DNA of 64,000 nucleotides from Kibdelosporangium sp. MJ126-NF4 (GCF_000826545.1 NZ_CDME01000014.1:434001-498000); one strand, 5' to 3'; numbered from the stretch's first letter, positions 33,234 to 42,098 are shown. The notes: generated by a model from the sequence alone, not told the origin. Made by a program: numbers and translations.

Positions 33234-34451
33234 CTAGCGAGCCAGCGTGCGCCGGGCGGCCCATCCGAGCAAGATCAGGTCCAGTGCGGAGAACAGCACC
33301 ACCGCCGTCGCGCTGGGCAGCCAGACCAGCGCGATTCCGATGGCCAGCACGGGAATCGACAGCCCGGCGTACGCGCCGAGGAACAGCGCGGCCAGCACCT
33401 CTCCCCGGGCATCGGGTTCGGCCAGGGAGGCGGCCGTGGCCACGGACGAACGGAACGCCAGTCCCGACCCGGCGCCCGCGATCACCGCACCGGCGAAGAA
33501 CGCCCCGATGCCCACTGTCAGCACGCTGGCCGACACCACGACCAGCCCGACGGCCATCAGCGTGAAGCCGAGCTTGAGTTGTGACCGCGTCGCCATGCGC
33601 GTGAACACGACCTGCGCGACCGCCGCCGCGCCCATCAGCGCGAAGGTGGCGAAGCCGCCGAGCAGTTTGGACGGCTGGCCGAACACCAGCGACAGCAAGG
33701 TCGGCGCGAGCGCGGTGAACAGGCCCATCAGCGCGAACGCGGCGAACGCGCCGGTGGCCGCGCCGAGGAACCTCGGCAGTGAGCCGCTCGGCAGCGACAT
33801 CGTCTGCGGCCGGTAGGCCGGGCGTTCCTCCCTGCGCTCCACGGTCTCCGGCACCAGGCTGATCGCGAGCGCGCAGAGCAGCAGCAGGCCGAGGAAGATC
33901 AGGTACGGCACGGTCAGCGGTGAGTCGACGAACTGGACGAGCAGACCGCCGATCACCGGCCCGATCGCCAGGCCACCGGTGTTGACCACGCTGGAGATCA
34001 GCCCGGACCCGGCCGGGTCGGCGTCCGGGCGTGCGACCAGGCGCAGTTCGGACAGGTGCGCCGTGGCCGTGGCCACCATCGCGCCGATCCCCGCGCCGCC
34101 GATCACCCGCGCGATGATCAGCCCGGGGACGTCCGGCCAGGCCACGAAGACCAACGCGGACACCGCCTCGACGAGCGTGGCGGCCAGGATCACCCGGCGG
34201 CGCCCGAACCAGTCGCTGACGTGACCGACGAGGTACAGACTCGCCACGACACCCACCGCGTACGTGGCGTAGATGACCGTGATCACCCAGGTCGGGAAGC
34301 CGTCCCGGACTTGGTAGATGCCGTACAGCGGGGTCGGCAGGGTGGAGAACGCGAGCGCGGTCGTGAACGCGGCCGCGATCACCCAGAAGCCGCCACCATG
34401 GCTGACGCGCCACGCGGGCGCGGCCGGGCGCGCGGCAGCAGTGAGAGTCAT
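33234..34451 (-). CDS. MFS transporter
   Basis: The 405-residue protein has twelve predicted membrane helices and the MFS A-motif GHVSDWFGRRRVIL between helices 2 and 3. It resembles drug/proton antiporters (HGGGFWVIAAAFTTALAFSTLPTPLYGIYQVRDGF). ATG 34451 is taken because an upstream frame start at 34487 lies in the operator region. It diverges from a LysR gene across a T-N11-A dyad, so it is likely to be activated by that regulator. Confidence 0.9.
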   Translation of the reverse strand: MTLTAAARPAAPAWRVSHGGGFWVIAAAFTTALAFSTLPTPLYGIYQVRDGFPTWVITVIYATYAVGVVASLYLVGHVSDWFGRRRVILAATLVEAVSALVFVAWPDVPGLIIARVIGGAGIGAMVATATAHLSELRLVARPDADPAGSGLISSVVNTGGLAIGPVIGGLLVQFVDSPLTVPYLIFLGLLLLCALAISLVPETVERREERPAYRPQTMSLPSGSLPRFLGAATGAFAAFALMGLFTALAPTLLSLVFGQPSKLLGGFATFALMGAAAVAQVVFTRMATRSQLKLGFTLMAVGLVVVSASVLTVGIGAFFAGAVIAGAGSGLAFRSSVATAASLAEPDARGEVLAALFLGAYAGLSIPVLAIGIALVWLPSATAVVLFSALDLILLGWAARRTLAR

Positions 34452-34506
34452 GGCTCCACCGTGACTCCCCCGACTTATCAAGTCCAACGAAAGATCTTGG
34501 CATCAT

Positions 34507-34525
34507 TTATCGGCATCACCGATAA
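34507..34525. promoter_or_regulatory. LysR-type T-N11-A operator
   Basis: TTATCGG-CATCA-CCGATAA has perfect seven-base arms and contains a T-N11-A core. It lies between the divergent MFS and LysR genes, eight bases from the LysR GTG, as is usual for LysR autoregulatory sites. Confidence 0.72.
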
Positions 34526-34533
34526 TCGAGGGC

Positions 34534-35412
34534 GTGGAGACCCGTCAGCTGGAATTCTTCGTCGCGGTCGCCGAGGAGCTCTCCTTCACTCGGGCGGCTC
34601 AGCGGCTGTACGCGGTGCAGTCCACGGTGTCCGCGGCGGTCAAGGCACTGGAGGCCGAACTGGGCACGACGTTGTTCGACCGGTCGACCAGGCGGGTCAC
34701 GCTGTCCACGGCGGGGCTCGCGTTCCTGCCGGAGGCCAAGGCCGCGCTGGAGGCTGTCGACCGGGCGATGGCGGCGGCGCAGGAGGCCTCGGCCGGGCTG
34801 CGCGGCAGCATCCGGGTCGGTACGATGACCAACATCACGGTGATCGACCTGCCCGATCTGCTCGGCTCGTTCCACCGGCACTACCCGCTCGTCGACATCC
34901 ACGTCACGGTCTCCGCCACCGGCTCGACCGGGATGGCCGCCGACGTCCGCACCGGACGGCTGGACCTGGCGCTGCTCGGGCTGCCCGAGTCCGATCTGAC
35001 CGGGCTGACGGTCCGGCCGTTGGCCAACTGGCCCTACACGGTCCTGCTGCCGTCAGGCCATCCGCTGGCCGACCACGACCGCGTCGCACTCGCCGAACTG
35101 GCCGACGAGTCCTTTGTGGACACGCCGTCCGGGTTCGGCAACCGGGTCGCGATCGACCGCGCCTACGTCTCGCTGGGGACGCCGCGGCGGGTCGGCGTCG
35201 AAGTGGCCGACATGTTCGCGGTCCCCGGCTACATCCGGGCCGGACTGGGCATCGCGGTCATCCCCGACCCGGGCATGCCGATCGGCCCCGGCGTGGTCCG
35301 GCTGCGGTTGTCGGACGACATGACGTGGCCGATGACGATGGTGACCGCCGCGGGCAAGCCGCCCAGCCGCGCGTTGCGCACACTGCTCGACCTGATCGCG
35401 AGCGACTTCTGA
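34534..35412 (+). CDS. LysR family transcriptional regulator
   Basis: The 292-residue protein starts METRQLEFFVAVAEELSFTRAAQRLYAVQSTVSAAVKALEAELGTTLFDR, a textbook LysR winged HTH. The effector domain begins LRGSIRVGTMTNITVIDLPDLL. GTG 34534 is the start, with GAGGG upstream. It diverges from the MFS gene, sharing the dyad at 34507-34525, and probably controls that exporter in response to its substrate. Confidence 0.92.
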   Translation: METRQLEFFVAVAEELSFTRAAQRLYAVQSTVSAAVKALEAELGTTLFDRSTRRVTLSTAGLAFLPEAKAALEAVDRAMAAAQEASAGLRGSIRVGTMTNITVIDLPDLLGSFHRHYPLVDIHVTVSATGSTGMAADVRTGRLDLALLGLPESDLTGLTVRPLANWPYTVLLPSGHPLADHDRVALAELADESFVDTPSGFGNRVAIDRAYVSLGTPRRVGVEVADMFAVPGYIRAGLGIAVIPDPGMPIGPGVVRLRLSDDMTWPMTMVTAAGKPPSRALRTLLDLIASDF

Positions 35413-35453
35413 GGCCACCCACTGTCCTTGATGGAGGAATTCGGTGGAGGGAG

Positions 35454-36461
35454 TCAGCGCAGGGGCGCGACCGATCCCCTGCGGACCAGTTCGACGGGCA
35501 GGATCACCCGTTTGGCCGGGGTGGTCGGGTTGGCGATCCGTTCGAGCAGCAGCCGCGCCGCCTCGAAACCCATTTCGTAGTGCGGTATCCGGACTGTCGT
35601 CAGGCCGGGCCGCTGCCGGTCGGCGAACGGCATGTCGTTGAACCCCACCACCGACACGTCCTGCGGGCAGGACAACCCCCGTTCCTCCAACGCGGAGTAG
35701 CACCCCAGCGCGATCAGGTCGTTGCCCGCGATGATCGCGGTGACATCGGGCTGCAGCCGCATCGCGGCGATGTACCCGGCCTCCTCGGTGAACGCGGCGG
35801 AGAACGTGACACGCGCCGGGTCGATCTCCAGATTGTGCGCGGCCATCGCGTCGACGAACGCCCGGTAACGCTCCCATCCTGTGGACAGCGCCTTGGGCCC
35901 GGCGACGTGCCCGATCCTGATGTGGCCCAGCGACGCCAGCAGTCCGACCGCGGCGTGCACGCCCGCGTTGTTGTCGTTGGTCACCGAGGGGATGTCGCCC
36001 GCGTCGGTCCGGCGGTTCACCAGCACGGTCGGCACCTGGTCAGCCGGTGACGGGTCGGCTCGGCGGCCGGTGGCGAGGATGAACCCGTCGGTCTGCCTGC
36101 CACGCATCGCCAGCAGCAGTTCGAGTTCACGCTCGGCGTCGCCGTCGGTGTTGCCCATCAGCGCCATGTAACCGGCTTCCCGCAGGCCGTCCTCGATTCC
36201 TCGGACGATCGGAGGAAACACCGGATTCCGCAGATCGGGGATGATCACCCCGGCCACCGACGACGTTTTCGTGCGCAGCATCCGCGCCGCCGAATTCGGC
36301 GCGTAGCCCAGGGATTTCGCCGCTTCGATGACCCGGTTGGCCGTTCGGGTGCTGACCTTGCCCCTGGTCTGGGGATTGAGGGCGCGACTGGCTGTTGCCG
36401 CGTGCACCTTGGCCAGGCTGGCGACATCCTTGATGGTCGGTGGTTTTTCCACGGCGGTCAC
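35454..36461 (-). CDS. LacI family transcriptional regulator
   Basis: The product of about 335 residues has the LacI HTH PPTIKDVASLAKVHAATASRALNPQTRGKVSTRTANRVIEAAKSLGY and the effector domain starting SSVAGVIIPDLRNPVFPPIVRGIEDGLREAGY. GTG 36461 is a likely start; frames extend to 36527 without similarity. It lies upstream of the region encoding the M24-type protein and the dehydrogenase. LacI-like sites (TGCAAACGTTCGCA and a relative) occur upstream of that dehydrogenase, so this protein may repress the group. Confidence 0.88.
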   Translation of the reverse strand: MTAVEKPPTIKDVASLAKVHAATASRALNPQTRGKVSTRTANRVIEAAKSLGYAPNSAARMLRTKTSSVAGVIIPDLRNPVFPPIVRGIEDGLREAGYMALMGNTDGDAERELELLLAMRGRQTDGFILATGRRADPSPADQVPTVLVNRRTDAGDIPSVTNDNNAGVHAAVGLLASLGHIRIGHVAGPKALSTGWERYRAFVDAMAAHNLEIDPARVTFSAAFTEEAGYIAAMRLQPDVTAIIAGNDLIALGCYSALEERGLSCPQDVSVVGFNDMPFADRQRPGLTTVRIPHYEMGFEAARLLLERIANPTTPAKRVILPVELVRRGSVAPLR

Positions 36462-36690
36462 CCTAGCGGTAACTGGACGGCCACCCGCTGCTCTCGCGCA
36501 AGAAATCACCGGTACACCGCAACGCACTTCGACTCTGCGTATCCGAAAAGTCCGTCGCGGCCACCCACCCGGCGCATTCCCGGTACACCGGCGAGTTTCC
36601 CAGAAAGTTCCCAGAAAGTCCGGATGGAGTCCCCCGGAAGTCCACTGTGTCCGCCGTGCCGCTCGGTGGTTCAGTGCCGCTCGGTGTGGT

Positions 36691-37932
36691 TCAGTACGGA
36701 TTGGCGATGAACAACTCCTGTGCGGGGAACCGGGTCAGCACCTCGGCGCCGCGGTCGGTGACCACCACCTCCTCCTCGATGCGGGCCGCGGAGAACCCGT
36801 CGGCCGCCGGGCAGTACGTCTCCAGCGCGAACACCATGCCCGGCTGGATCTCCACCGGGTGCTCCAGGCTGGACAGGCGCGAGATGACCGGCCGCTCGTG
36901 CAGGCCGAGCCCGAGGCCGTGGCCGAACTGCAGGCCGAACGCGGCCATCTCGTCGGCGAACCCGAACTCGTTCGCCGCGGGCCAGACCGCCGCGATCTCG
37001 TCGGTGCCCACGCCGGGTTTCACCAGCTGGATGGACACGTCCATCCAGTCGCGTGCCCTGCGGTAGGCGTCGCGTTGCGCACCGGTCGCGCTGCCGACCC
37101 CGAACGTGCGGTAGTAGCAGGTCCGGTATCCGTTGTAGGACTGGATGATGTCGAAGAACGCCTGGTCACCGGGCCGGATCAGCCGGTCGGAGAAGTTGTG
37201 CGGGTGCGGGTTGCAGCGCTCCCCCGACACGGCGTTGACCGCCTCGACCTGGTCGGAGCCCATCTCGTAGAGCCGTTTGGCGGCCAGCGCGACGATCTCG
37301 TTCTCCCGCACACCGGGCTTGAGCGCCTCGGCGATGTCCTGGTAGACGCCGTCGACCATGGCCGCGGCCTGGGACAGCAGGGTGATCTCGTCGGCCGACT
37401 TGATCTGCCGCGCGTCCAGCATCAGCTGCTGTGCGTCGGCCACGGTCAGCCCCTGCCGGTGCATCTCGAACAGCAGCGGCGGCTCGGCGATGTCCACGCC
37501 GACGGGCGCGCCCGTGACGCCCGCCTGGGCGAGCAGGTCCTTGATCTCCGCGACCGCGCTGACCATCAGGCCGGTGCTCGGCGCGATCGCTCCGCGCAGG
37601 CCGAGCATCCCGGCGCGGCAGTTCGCCGGGTCCAGCCACGGCGCGTACAGCTGGTGGTGCCGGGCGGCCGACCCGAAGTCCCAGAGCACCGGCTCGCTGT
37701 CGCGGGCGAGCAGCGCGTAGCGGGTCATCTTGTCGCCGAGCCCACCGCCGATCCACGTCTGCGTGACGTAGCGGATGTTGTAGGGGTCGAACAGCAGGAA
37801 CGCTCCGCATTCGCTGGATTCGAGTGTGGCTTTGGCCCGGTCGGCCCGGTAGGCGCGCAGCCGGTCGAAGTCCACGCGCTGCTCGAAGTCGACGGCGCCG
37901 TGCCCCGGCGCGGGGATGGGACTAGCTGCCAT
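36691..37932 (-). CDS. M24 (pita-bread) family peptidase-like protein with an altered metal site
   Basis: The 413-residue protein has a creatinase-like N-terminal domain and an M24 C-terminal domain with FGHGLGLGLHERPV, VFALETYCPA and ARIEEEVVVT, which supply the histidine and two glutamates of the metal site. In the usual D...D pair the first aspartate is present (AFFDIIQSYNGY), but the second is a cysteine (YRTCYYRTF). The protein may bind one metal, or act as a lyase or hydrolase like non-peptidase M24 members (creatinase, DMSP lyase DddP). Its start overlaps the end of the dehydrogenase gene by eleven bases, so the two form an operon. Confidence 0.83.
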   Translation of the reverse strand: MAASPIPAPGHGAVDFEQRVDFDRLRAYRADRAKATLESSECGAFLLFDPYNIRYVTQTWIGGGLGDKMTRYALLARDSEPVLWDFGSAARHHQLYAPWLDPANCRAGMLGLRGAIAPSTGLMVSAVAEIKDLLAQAGVTGAPVGVDIAEPPLLFEMHRQGLTVADAQQLMLDARQIKSADEITLLSQAAAMVDGVYQDIAEALKPGVRENEIVALAAKRLYEMGSDQVEAVNAVSGERCNPHPHNFSDRLIRPGDQAFFDIIQSYNGYRTCYYRTFGVGSATGAQRDAYRRARDWMDVSIQLVKPGVGTDEIAAVWPAANEFGFADEMAAFGLQFGHGLGLGLHERPVISRLSSLEHPVEIQPGMVFALETYCPAADGFSAARIEEEVVVTDRGAEVLTRFPAQELFIANPY

Positions 37933-38878
37933 CGTCCGCCTCCAGGCCGTCGTTCACCTCGGTGTCCTCCGGCTCCAGCGCCCAGCCCGCCCGGCGTGCC
38001 TGTTCGACGATCAGGGCGGCGAAGTCCTCGTCGACGTGCCCGGCGCCGACCGCGGACGCGATGATCTGGGCGGCGGCCGAGGCGAGCGGCATCGGCGCCT
38101 CCAGCGCCCGCGCGGCCTGCAGGCCCAGATCGAAGTCCTTGCGCAGCAAGGGCATGGTGAACGTGGGGGTGAAGTCGAGCCGGACGAACGCGGGTGTCTT
38201 GTACTGGCTGAACGCCGAGCCCATCACCGACTGGTTGAGGAACTCCAGGAACGCCGACCTGCTCACGCCGCCCTTCTCGGCCAGGACGGTGATCTCGGCC
38301 ATCGACTGGATCACCACGCCGAGGAACACGTTGTGGCAGATCTTCACCAGCCGCGCGGCCTCGTCGTCGCCGACGTAGGTCACCGCTCGGCCGAGCGCCG
38401 ACAGCACGGGCTCGACCTGGTCGAACACCGGGCGTGGGCCGGACACTGCCAGTGTCACGCAGCCTGCGTCGACCACTTTCGGATTGCCGCTCACGGGCGC
38501 GGCGAGGAACTCCGTGCCGCGTTTGTGCGAGGCCACCCGGACACTCGCGGACGCTTCACCGGACACGGTCGACGAGTCGATCAGCACCTTGGGGGCGACG
38601 TCCGCGTTGGTGAGTACGCCATCCTCGCCCGCGGTCACGGCCTCCAGGTCGTCCGACGCGGCCACCATCGTGAACACGACGTCGCGGTCGGCGAGGTCGG
38701 TCGCCCGGTCGGCCACCGTGGCGCCGAACCGCGCCAGCGCCTCCGCTTTCGCCCGCGTCCGGTTGTAGACCGTCACGTCGTAACCGGCCTTCAGCAAACG
38801 CCGGGCCAGTGCGGCACCCATCCGGCCGCAGCCGATCCAGCCGATCCGGGGACGGTCCACGGGGAAGGCCTCCATCAT
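37922..38878 (-). CDS. NAD(P)-dependent beta-hydroxyacid dehydrogenase (3-hydroxyisobutyrate dehydrogenase-like)
   Basis: The 318-residue protein has the Rossmann motif IGWIGCGRMGAALARRLLKAGYDVTVYNRT, which indicates NADP preference. It also has the substrate motif DSSTVSGEASAS, the catalytic lysine region AARLVKICHNVFLG and the C-terminal KDFDLGLQAA. It oxidises a beta-hydroxy acid to an aldehyde or keto acid. ATG 38878 has GGGAGCGAGG upstream. It is the first gene of an operon with the M24-type gene, and the promoter region holds two LacI-like sites. The pair suggests breakdown of an amino-acid-like or sulfonium compound, not proven. Confidence 0.87.
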   Translation of the reverse strand: MMEAFPVDRPRIGWIGCGRMGAALARRLLKAGYDVTVYNRTRAKAEALARFGATVADRATDLADRDVVFTMVAASDDLEAVTAGEDGVLTNADVAPKVLIDSSTVSGEASASVRVASHKRGTEFLAAPVSGNPKVVDAGCVTLAVSGPRPVFDQVEPVLSALGRAVTYVGDDEAARLVKICHNVFLGVVIQSMAEITVLAEKGGVSRSAFLEFLNQSVMGSAFSQYKTPAFVRLDFTPTFTMPLLRKDFDLGLQAARALEAPMPLASAAAQIIASAVGAGHVDEDFAALIVEQARRAGWALEPEDTEVNDGLEADDGS

Positions 38879-38896
38879 TACCTCGCTCCCAGTGAT

Positions 38897-38979
38897 TGCA
38901 AACGTTCGCATTCACGATGCCTCTCGCTCTGACCGTCGTCAAGTGCTTGACTCCGGGCAATGGTGTGCGAACGATTGCG
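38897..38979. promoter_or_regulatory. Two LacI-type operators upstream of the dehydrogenase operon
   Basis: TGCAAACGTTCGCA (38897-38910) and TGCGAACGATTGCG (38966-38979) are imperfect palindromes of the LacI/GalR type with a central CG, 69 bases apart. They flank the promoter region between the dehydrogenase operon and the decayed binding-protein gene. The spacing would allow repressor looping. The LacI-type regulator at 35454-36461 is the nearest candidate. Confidence 0.62.
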
Positions 38980-38981
38980 AC

Positions 38982-39306
38982 ATGCGCGCACGCACCGCCA
39001 CGGGCACGCCGAAAACCGCCGGTCTCGCCCTCGAGGAGGTCGTCGCCCACTCCTCGACGGCCCAGTTTGCCGCAATGCCGGACGGTGAACTCGATGTCGC
39101 GATGACCAATCCCGACAACGTGGTGGCGTACCGCTGTCTGCCGGACAACCCACTGCGCCGAACCGCCGACGTACGAATACTCGGTGCGGTCCGTCGGGGC
39201 GACGCCCCGCCGCGCCGAAGCACTACTCGCGCGACACTGCCGGATGACCGTGCTCAACGCGGGCAACGACCTGCGGGCCGAAGCGGCGGGCGCGCACCGG
39301 CCCGCG
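38982..39306 (+). pseudogene. Decayed ABC solute-binding protein gene (NMT1/SsuA-like)
   Basis: One frame encodes EVVAHSSTAQFAAMPDGELDVAMTNPDNVVAYR and runs into RTADVRILGAVRRGD. It then loses similarity, and the matching continuation ATPRRAEALLARHCRMTVLNAGNDLRAEAAG appears in another forward frame at about 39200-39290. This looks like an internal deletion with a frameshift in a solute-binding protein gene. The start and the C-terminal third are also missing. It is divergent from the dehydrogenase operon and probably once supplied its substrate. Confidence 0.5.
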
Positions 39307-39774
39307 TCACGACTTCTTCGCGACCGCCCGGCGCTGGTGCTCGACCACATCCATGAACGCCGCCTTGAACTGGGCGAACGCCTCCCTGCCGAGCCTGCGG
39401 GCGTGCCGCTCCTGCAGCGCGCTCATGATCTTCTCGGCGGCCTTCATCTGGTCGATCCCGCGCCCGGTCGGGCAGACCAGCTTGGCGCGGCGGTCGGCCG
39501 GGTCCGGGTGCCGCGCGACGTAACCCAGTCGCTCCAACTCGTCCACGAGCGTGCCGATCACCTGCTTGTGCTGGCCGGACAGCCGGGCGAGGTCGGTCGC
39601 CCGCACCCCTTCGGCGTCCAGGTACGCCAGTACGGCGCCGTGCCGCGGCTGCAGGTCGTCGAACCCCTTCGCGGCCAACGCGGTGAACAGCTCGTTCTGC
39701 ACCGCGAAAAGCAATCGCCCGGACAACACACCGAGATCCGGATTCGTCCTGTTGCGCTGCGCCCGGCTCGTCAT
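39307..39774 (-). CDS. MarR family transcriptional regulator
   Basis: The 155-residue protein has the MarR winged helix: QPRHGAVLAYLDAEGVRATDLARLSGQHKQVIGTLVDELERLGYVARHPDPADRRAKLV with the DRRAK wing. ATG 39774 has GAGGGCGGAG just upstream; a GTG at 39798 is less likely. It follows the GntR-TetR fusion gene on the same strand (gap of 48 bases). Target unknown. Confidence 0.87.
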   Translation of the reverse strand: MTSRAQRNRTNPDLGVLSGRLLFAVQNELFTALAAKGFDDLQPRHGAVLAYLDAEGVRATDLARLSGQHKQVIGTLVDELERLGYVARHPDPADRRAKLVCPTGRGIDQMKAAEKIMSALQERHARRLGREAFAQFKAAFMDVVEHQRRAVAKKS

Positions 39775-39822
39775 CCGCTCCGCCCTCTGTGCAGTCACCG
39801 ACCTGTCCCTGGTGATAACGAG

Positions 39823-40746
39823 TCAGTGTAGTTCGCGAGCCCGCAACCGTTGCTGCACCCCGTCGAGCAGCAACCGCAGCCCGTACTCGAAGACCTTGTC
39901 CAGGTCGTAGTCGAACTCGTCGGTGATGATCGCCGCCATCGTCGGGTACCTGCCGGTGGCCAGCAGCCGTTCCAGCGCCTCCCCCTGCGTCTCGATCCAC
40001 TCCTCATGGGTGATCCCGGAGTCCTGACGCGCCCGCGTCTCGTCCTGCAGGGTCAGCGCGAGGCCTCGGATGTGCCCGAACACGCTCAGGTGCGTGTACA
40101 TCATGTCGTCCATCGACAGGCCGTGGCGGCGCAGCACGGTCAGCACCCACTCGGTGTACATGATCAGGTTCGGCGACACCCGGGGCCGGGTCATCGACAT
40201 CGCCTCGGCAACCCAGGGGTGCCTCCTGCAGACCGTCCACATAAGACGCGCGGCGATCTCCATGGCGGCACGCCAGTCCCCCGGCACCCGCTCGGGGAAC
40301 GGCTGCTCGGCGAACGCGACGTCCGCCATCTCGACGACCAGGTCCTCCTTGCTGGGCACGTGCCGGTACAGCGACATCGTGGCCACCCCGAGGTCCGTGG
40401 CGATCCGGCGCATCGAGACCATCTGCAGCCCCTCGGCGTCCGCGACGGCGATCGCGGCACGGATGACCGCGTCCTTGCCGAGGTCCCGCTCCCCGACCGG
40501 CCTGCGCGACACGGCCGCGGACCGCGCTCCGGCCGATCGGACGACTGTGCCCGCGCCCGGTTTCGTGTCCACGAGGCCGTCGTCCTTCAGCGCGGTGATC
40601 ACCTTGGTGGCGGTGGCCATCGCGACGCCCCACTCCTGCGTGATCTGCCGGGTCGACGGGACGCGGTCACCGGGGCGCAGGTCGCCGCGCGCGATCCGGG
40701 CCTTGATCTCCGCCGCGATCCGGAGATAGGGCGCTTCAGTCGACAT
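39823..40746 (-). CDS. GntR-TetR fusion transcriptional regulator
   Basis: The 307-residue protein has two DNA-binding domains in tandem. Residues about 5-75 are a GntR-type winged helix (APYLRIAAEIKARIARGDLRPGDRVPSTRQITQEWGVAMATATKVITALKDDGLVDTKPGAGTVV). From about 95 there is a TetR HTH (RAAIAVADAEGLQMVSMRRIATDLGVATMSLYRHVPSKEDL) and a TetR_C ligand domain. ATG 40746 has GGAGG upstream. It diverges from a flavin monooxygenase gene, and the gap is filled by tandem CTAG-type repeats that may be its operators. It probably represses the monooxygenase until a ligand appears. Confidence 0.9.
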   Translation of the reverse strand: MSTEAPYLRIAAEIKARIARGDLRPGDRVPSTRQITQEWGVAMATATKVITALKDDGLVDTKPGAGTVVRSAGARSAAVSRRPVGERDLGKDAVIRAAIAVADAEGLQMVSMRRIATDLGVATMSLYRHVPSKEDLVVEMADVAFAEQPFPERVPGDWRAAMEIAARLMWTVCRRHPWVAEAMSMTRPRVSPNLIMYTEWVLTVLRRHGLSMDDMMYTHLSVFGHIRGLALTLQDETRARQDSGITHEEWIETQGEALERLLATGRYPTMAAIITDEFDYDLDKVFEYGLRLLLDGVQQRLRARELH

Positions 40747-40756
40747 GCTGCCTCCA

Positions 40757-40890
40757 CCAACTAACACCGACTAACACTGCACTAGCACTGCACTAGGGTC
40801 GCACTAGCGCTTTTCTCGGGTTCATACAGCATAACACCGTCCAGTGCACTAGTTCACTGTACGCCGTACTCAGCGCACTGTACGGTGTAC
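40757..40890. promoter_or_regulatory. Array of about eleven-base operator-like repeats in a divergent promoter
   Basis: Five imperfect repeats of the type CTAACACTGCA begin at 40761, 40771, 40782, 40793 and 40804, a spacing of 10-11 bases, close to one helical turn. A related block with AGTGCACTAG (40843-40852), TTCACTGTAC and GCACTGTACGG (to 40886) precedes the monooxygenase start. All lie between the GntR-TetR fusion gene and its divergent neighbour. A two-headed regulator binding such an array is plausible. Confidence 0.6.
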
Positions 40891-40892
40891 CC

Positions 40893-42071
40893 ATGCGCAC
40901 TGCACTGATCTCAGGAGCCGGTATCGCCGGACTCTCACTGGCGTACTGGCTGACCGAGCACGGCTTCCGCGTGACCGTCGTGGAACGCGGCACCGAGCTG
41001 CGGTCCGGCGGACAGGCGATCGACGTCCGCGGCACGGCACGGGAAGTGGTCACCCGGATGGGGCTGATGGACCAGATCCGGGCCGCCCACACCGGCACCC
41101 ACGGCATCGCGATGATCAACGAGACCGGCAGGCACGTCGCCAGGATGGGCGGCGACGCGTTCGGCGACTCCGGCGGGATCGTCGCCGAGCTGGAGATCCT
41201 GCGCGGCGACCTGGTCCGGATCCTGCACGACGCGCTGACGCCGGGCTCGGTCGAGTTCGTCTTCGGCGACACCATCACCGAACTGGCCGAGCGCGACACC
41301 GGCGTGGACGTCACGTTCGGCAAGTCGGGCAGGCGCGGCTTCGACATCGTGATCGGCGCGGACGGCATCCGCTCCGGCGTGCGGGACCTGCTGTTCGACG
41401 CCGACGTCCGCGACCTCGGGTACTACTCGTCGTACTTCGCCGCGAAGATGGACATCGACTTCGACGGCTGGGAACTGATGTACTGCGAGCCCCGCCGGGC
41501 CGCGCTCGTGTACCCGGTCGGCGACAGCGGCGAGGTCCGCGCGATGTTCGCCTTCTCCGGGCCGGAACTGCCCGACGCCCGGCGTGACCCGAAGGGCGTG
41601 CTGGCCAAGGTGTTCGACGGCGTGGGCTGGGAGGTCCCCGGGCTGCTCGAGCAGATGCGGCAGACCGACGACCTGTTCTTCGACCGCGCCTCGGAAGTGC
41701 GCGTCCAGCGGTGGGCACGCGGGCGCGTGGTGCTGTTGGGCGACTCCGCGTTCGGCGGTTCGCTCGGGATGGGTACGAGCATGGCGCTGGTCGGCGCGTA
41801 CGTCCTCGCGGGCGAGCTGTCCGTGGCCGGTCACGAGCAGGCGTTCGCCCAGTACCAGAACGAGATGAGCGAGTACGTCAGGCTGAACCAGAAGCGGCCG
41901 CCGGGCTCCAGCGGGTTCGTGCCGGGCAGCCGCACGGCCATCTGGCTGCGCAACCAGTTCCTGCGACTGCTGCCCTACCTGCCGGGTCGCAAGAGGATGC
42001 TGGGCGGCATCGACAAGTCGGCCAACGCCATCACCCTGAAGACATACACACGATCTGTCTCTCCCGCATGA
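40893..42071 (+). CDS. FAD-dependent monooxygenase (TetX/Rox-like)
   Basis: The 392-residue protein is a class A flavoprotein hydroxylase: GxGxxG motif ISGAGIAGLSLAYWL at the N-terminus, a short DG region GADGIRSGVRDLLF and the FAD-binding GD motif VVLLGDSAFGGSLGMGTSMALVGAYVLAGEL. The GQAIDVRG segment is typical of the branch that includes rifampicin and tetracycline monooxygenases. Its natural substrate is unknown. The ATG follows a TGTAC-rich operator region without a ribosome binding site, suggesting a leaderless message. It is divergent from and likely controlled by the GntR-TetR regulator. Confidence 0.88.
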   Translation: MRTALISGAGIAGLSLAYWLTEHGFRVTVVERGTELRSGGQAIDVRGTAREVVTRMGLMDQIRAAHTGTHGIAMINETGRHVARMGGDAFGDSGGIVAELEILRGDLVRILHDALTPGSVEFVFGDTITELAERDTGVDVTFGKSGRRGFDIVIGADGIRSGVRDLLFDADVRDLGYYSSYFAAKMDIDFDGWELMYCEPRRAALVYPVGDSGEVRAMFAFSGPELPDARRDPKGVLAKVFDGVGWEVPGLLEQMRQTDDLFFDRASEVRVQRWARGRVVLLGDSAFGGSLGMGTSMALVGAYVLAGELSVAGHEQAFAQYQNEMSEYVRLNQKRPPGSSGFVPGSRTAIWLRNQFLRLLPYLPGRKRMLGGIDKSANAITLKTYTRSVSPA

Positions 42072-42098
42072 TCGGTCTGTTGTGCGATCCTGTGGGAT

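Noticed and set aside
36650..36690. Short direct repeat GCCGCTCGGTG occurring twice
   Set aside because: Two copies of eleven bases in GC-rich sequence, with no symmetry and no clear link to a gene start; chance duplication is enough.
40757..40812. The tandem repeats considered as a CRISPR array
   Set aside because: Units are only about 11 bases with no spacers and no cas genes; the position in a divergent promoter fits operators.
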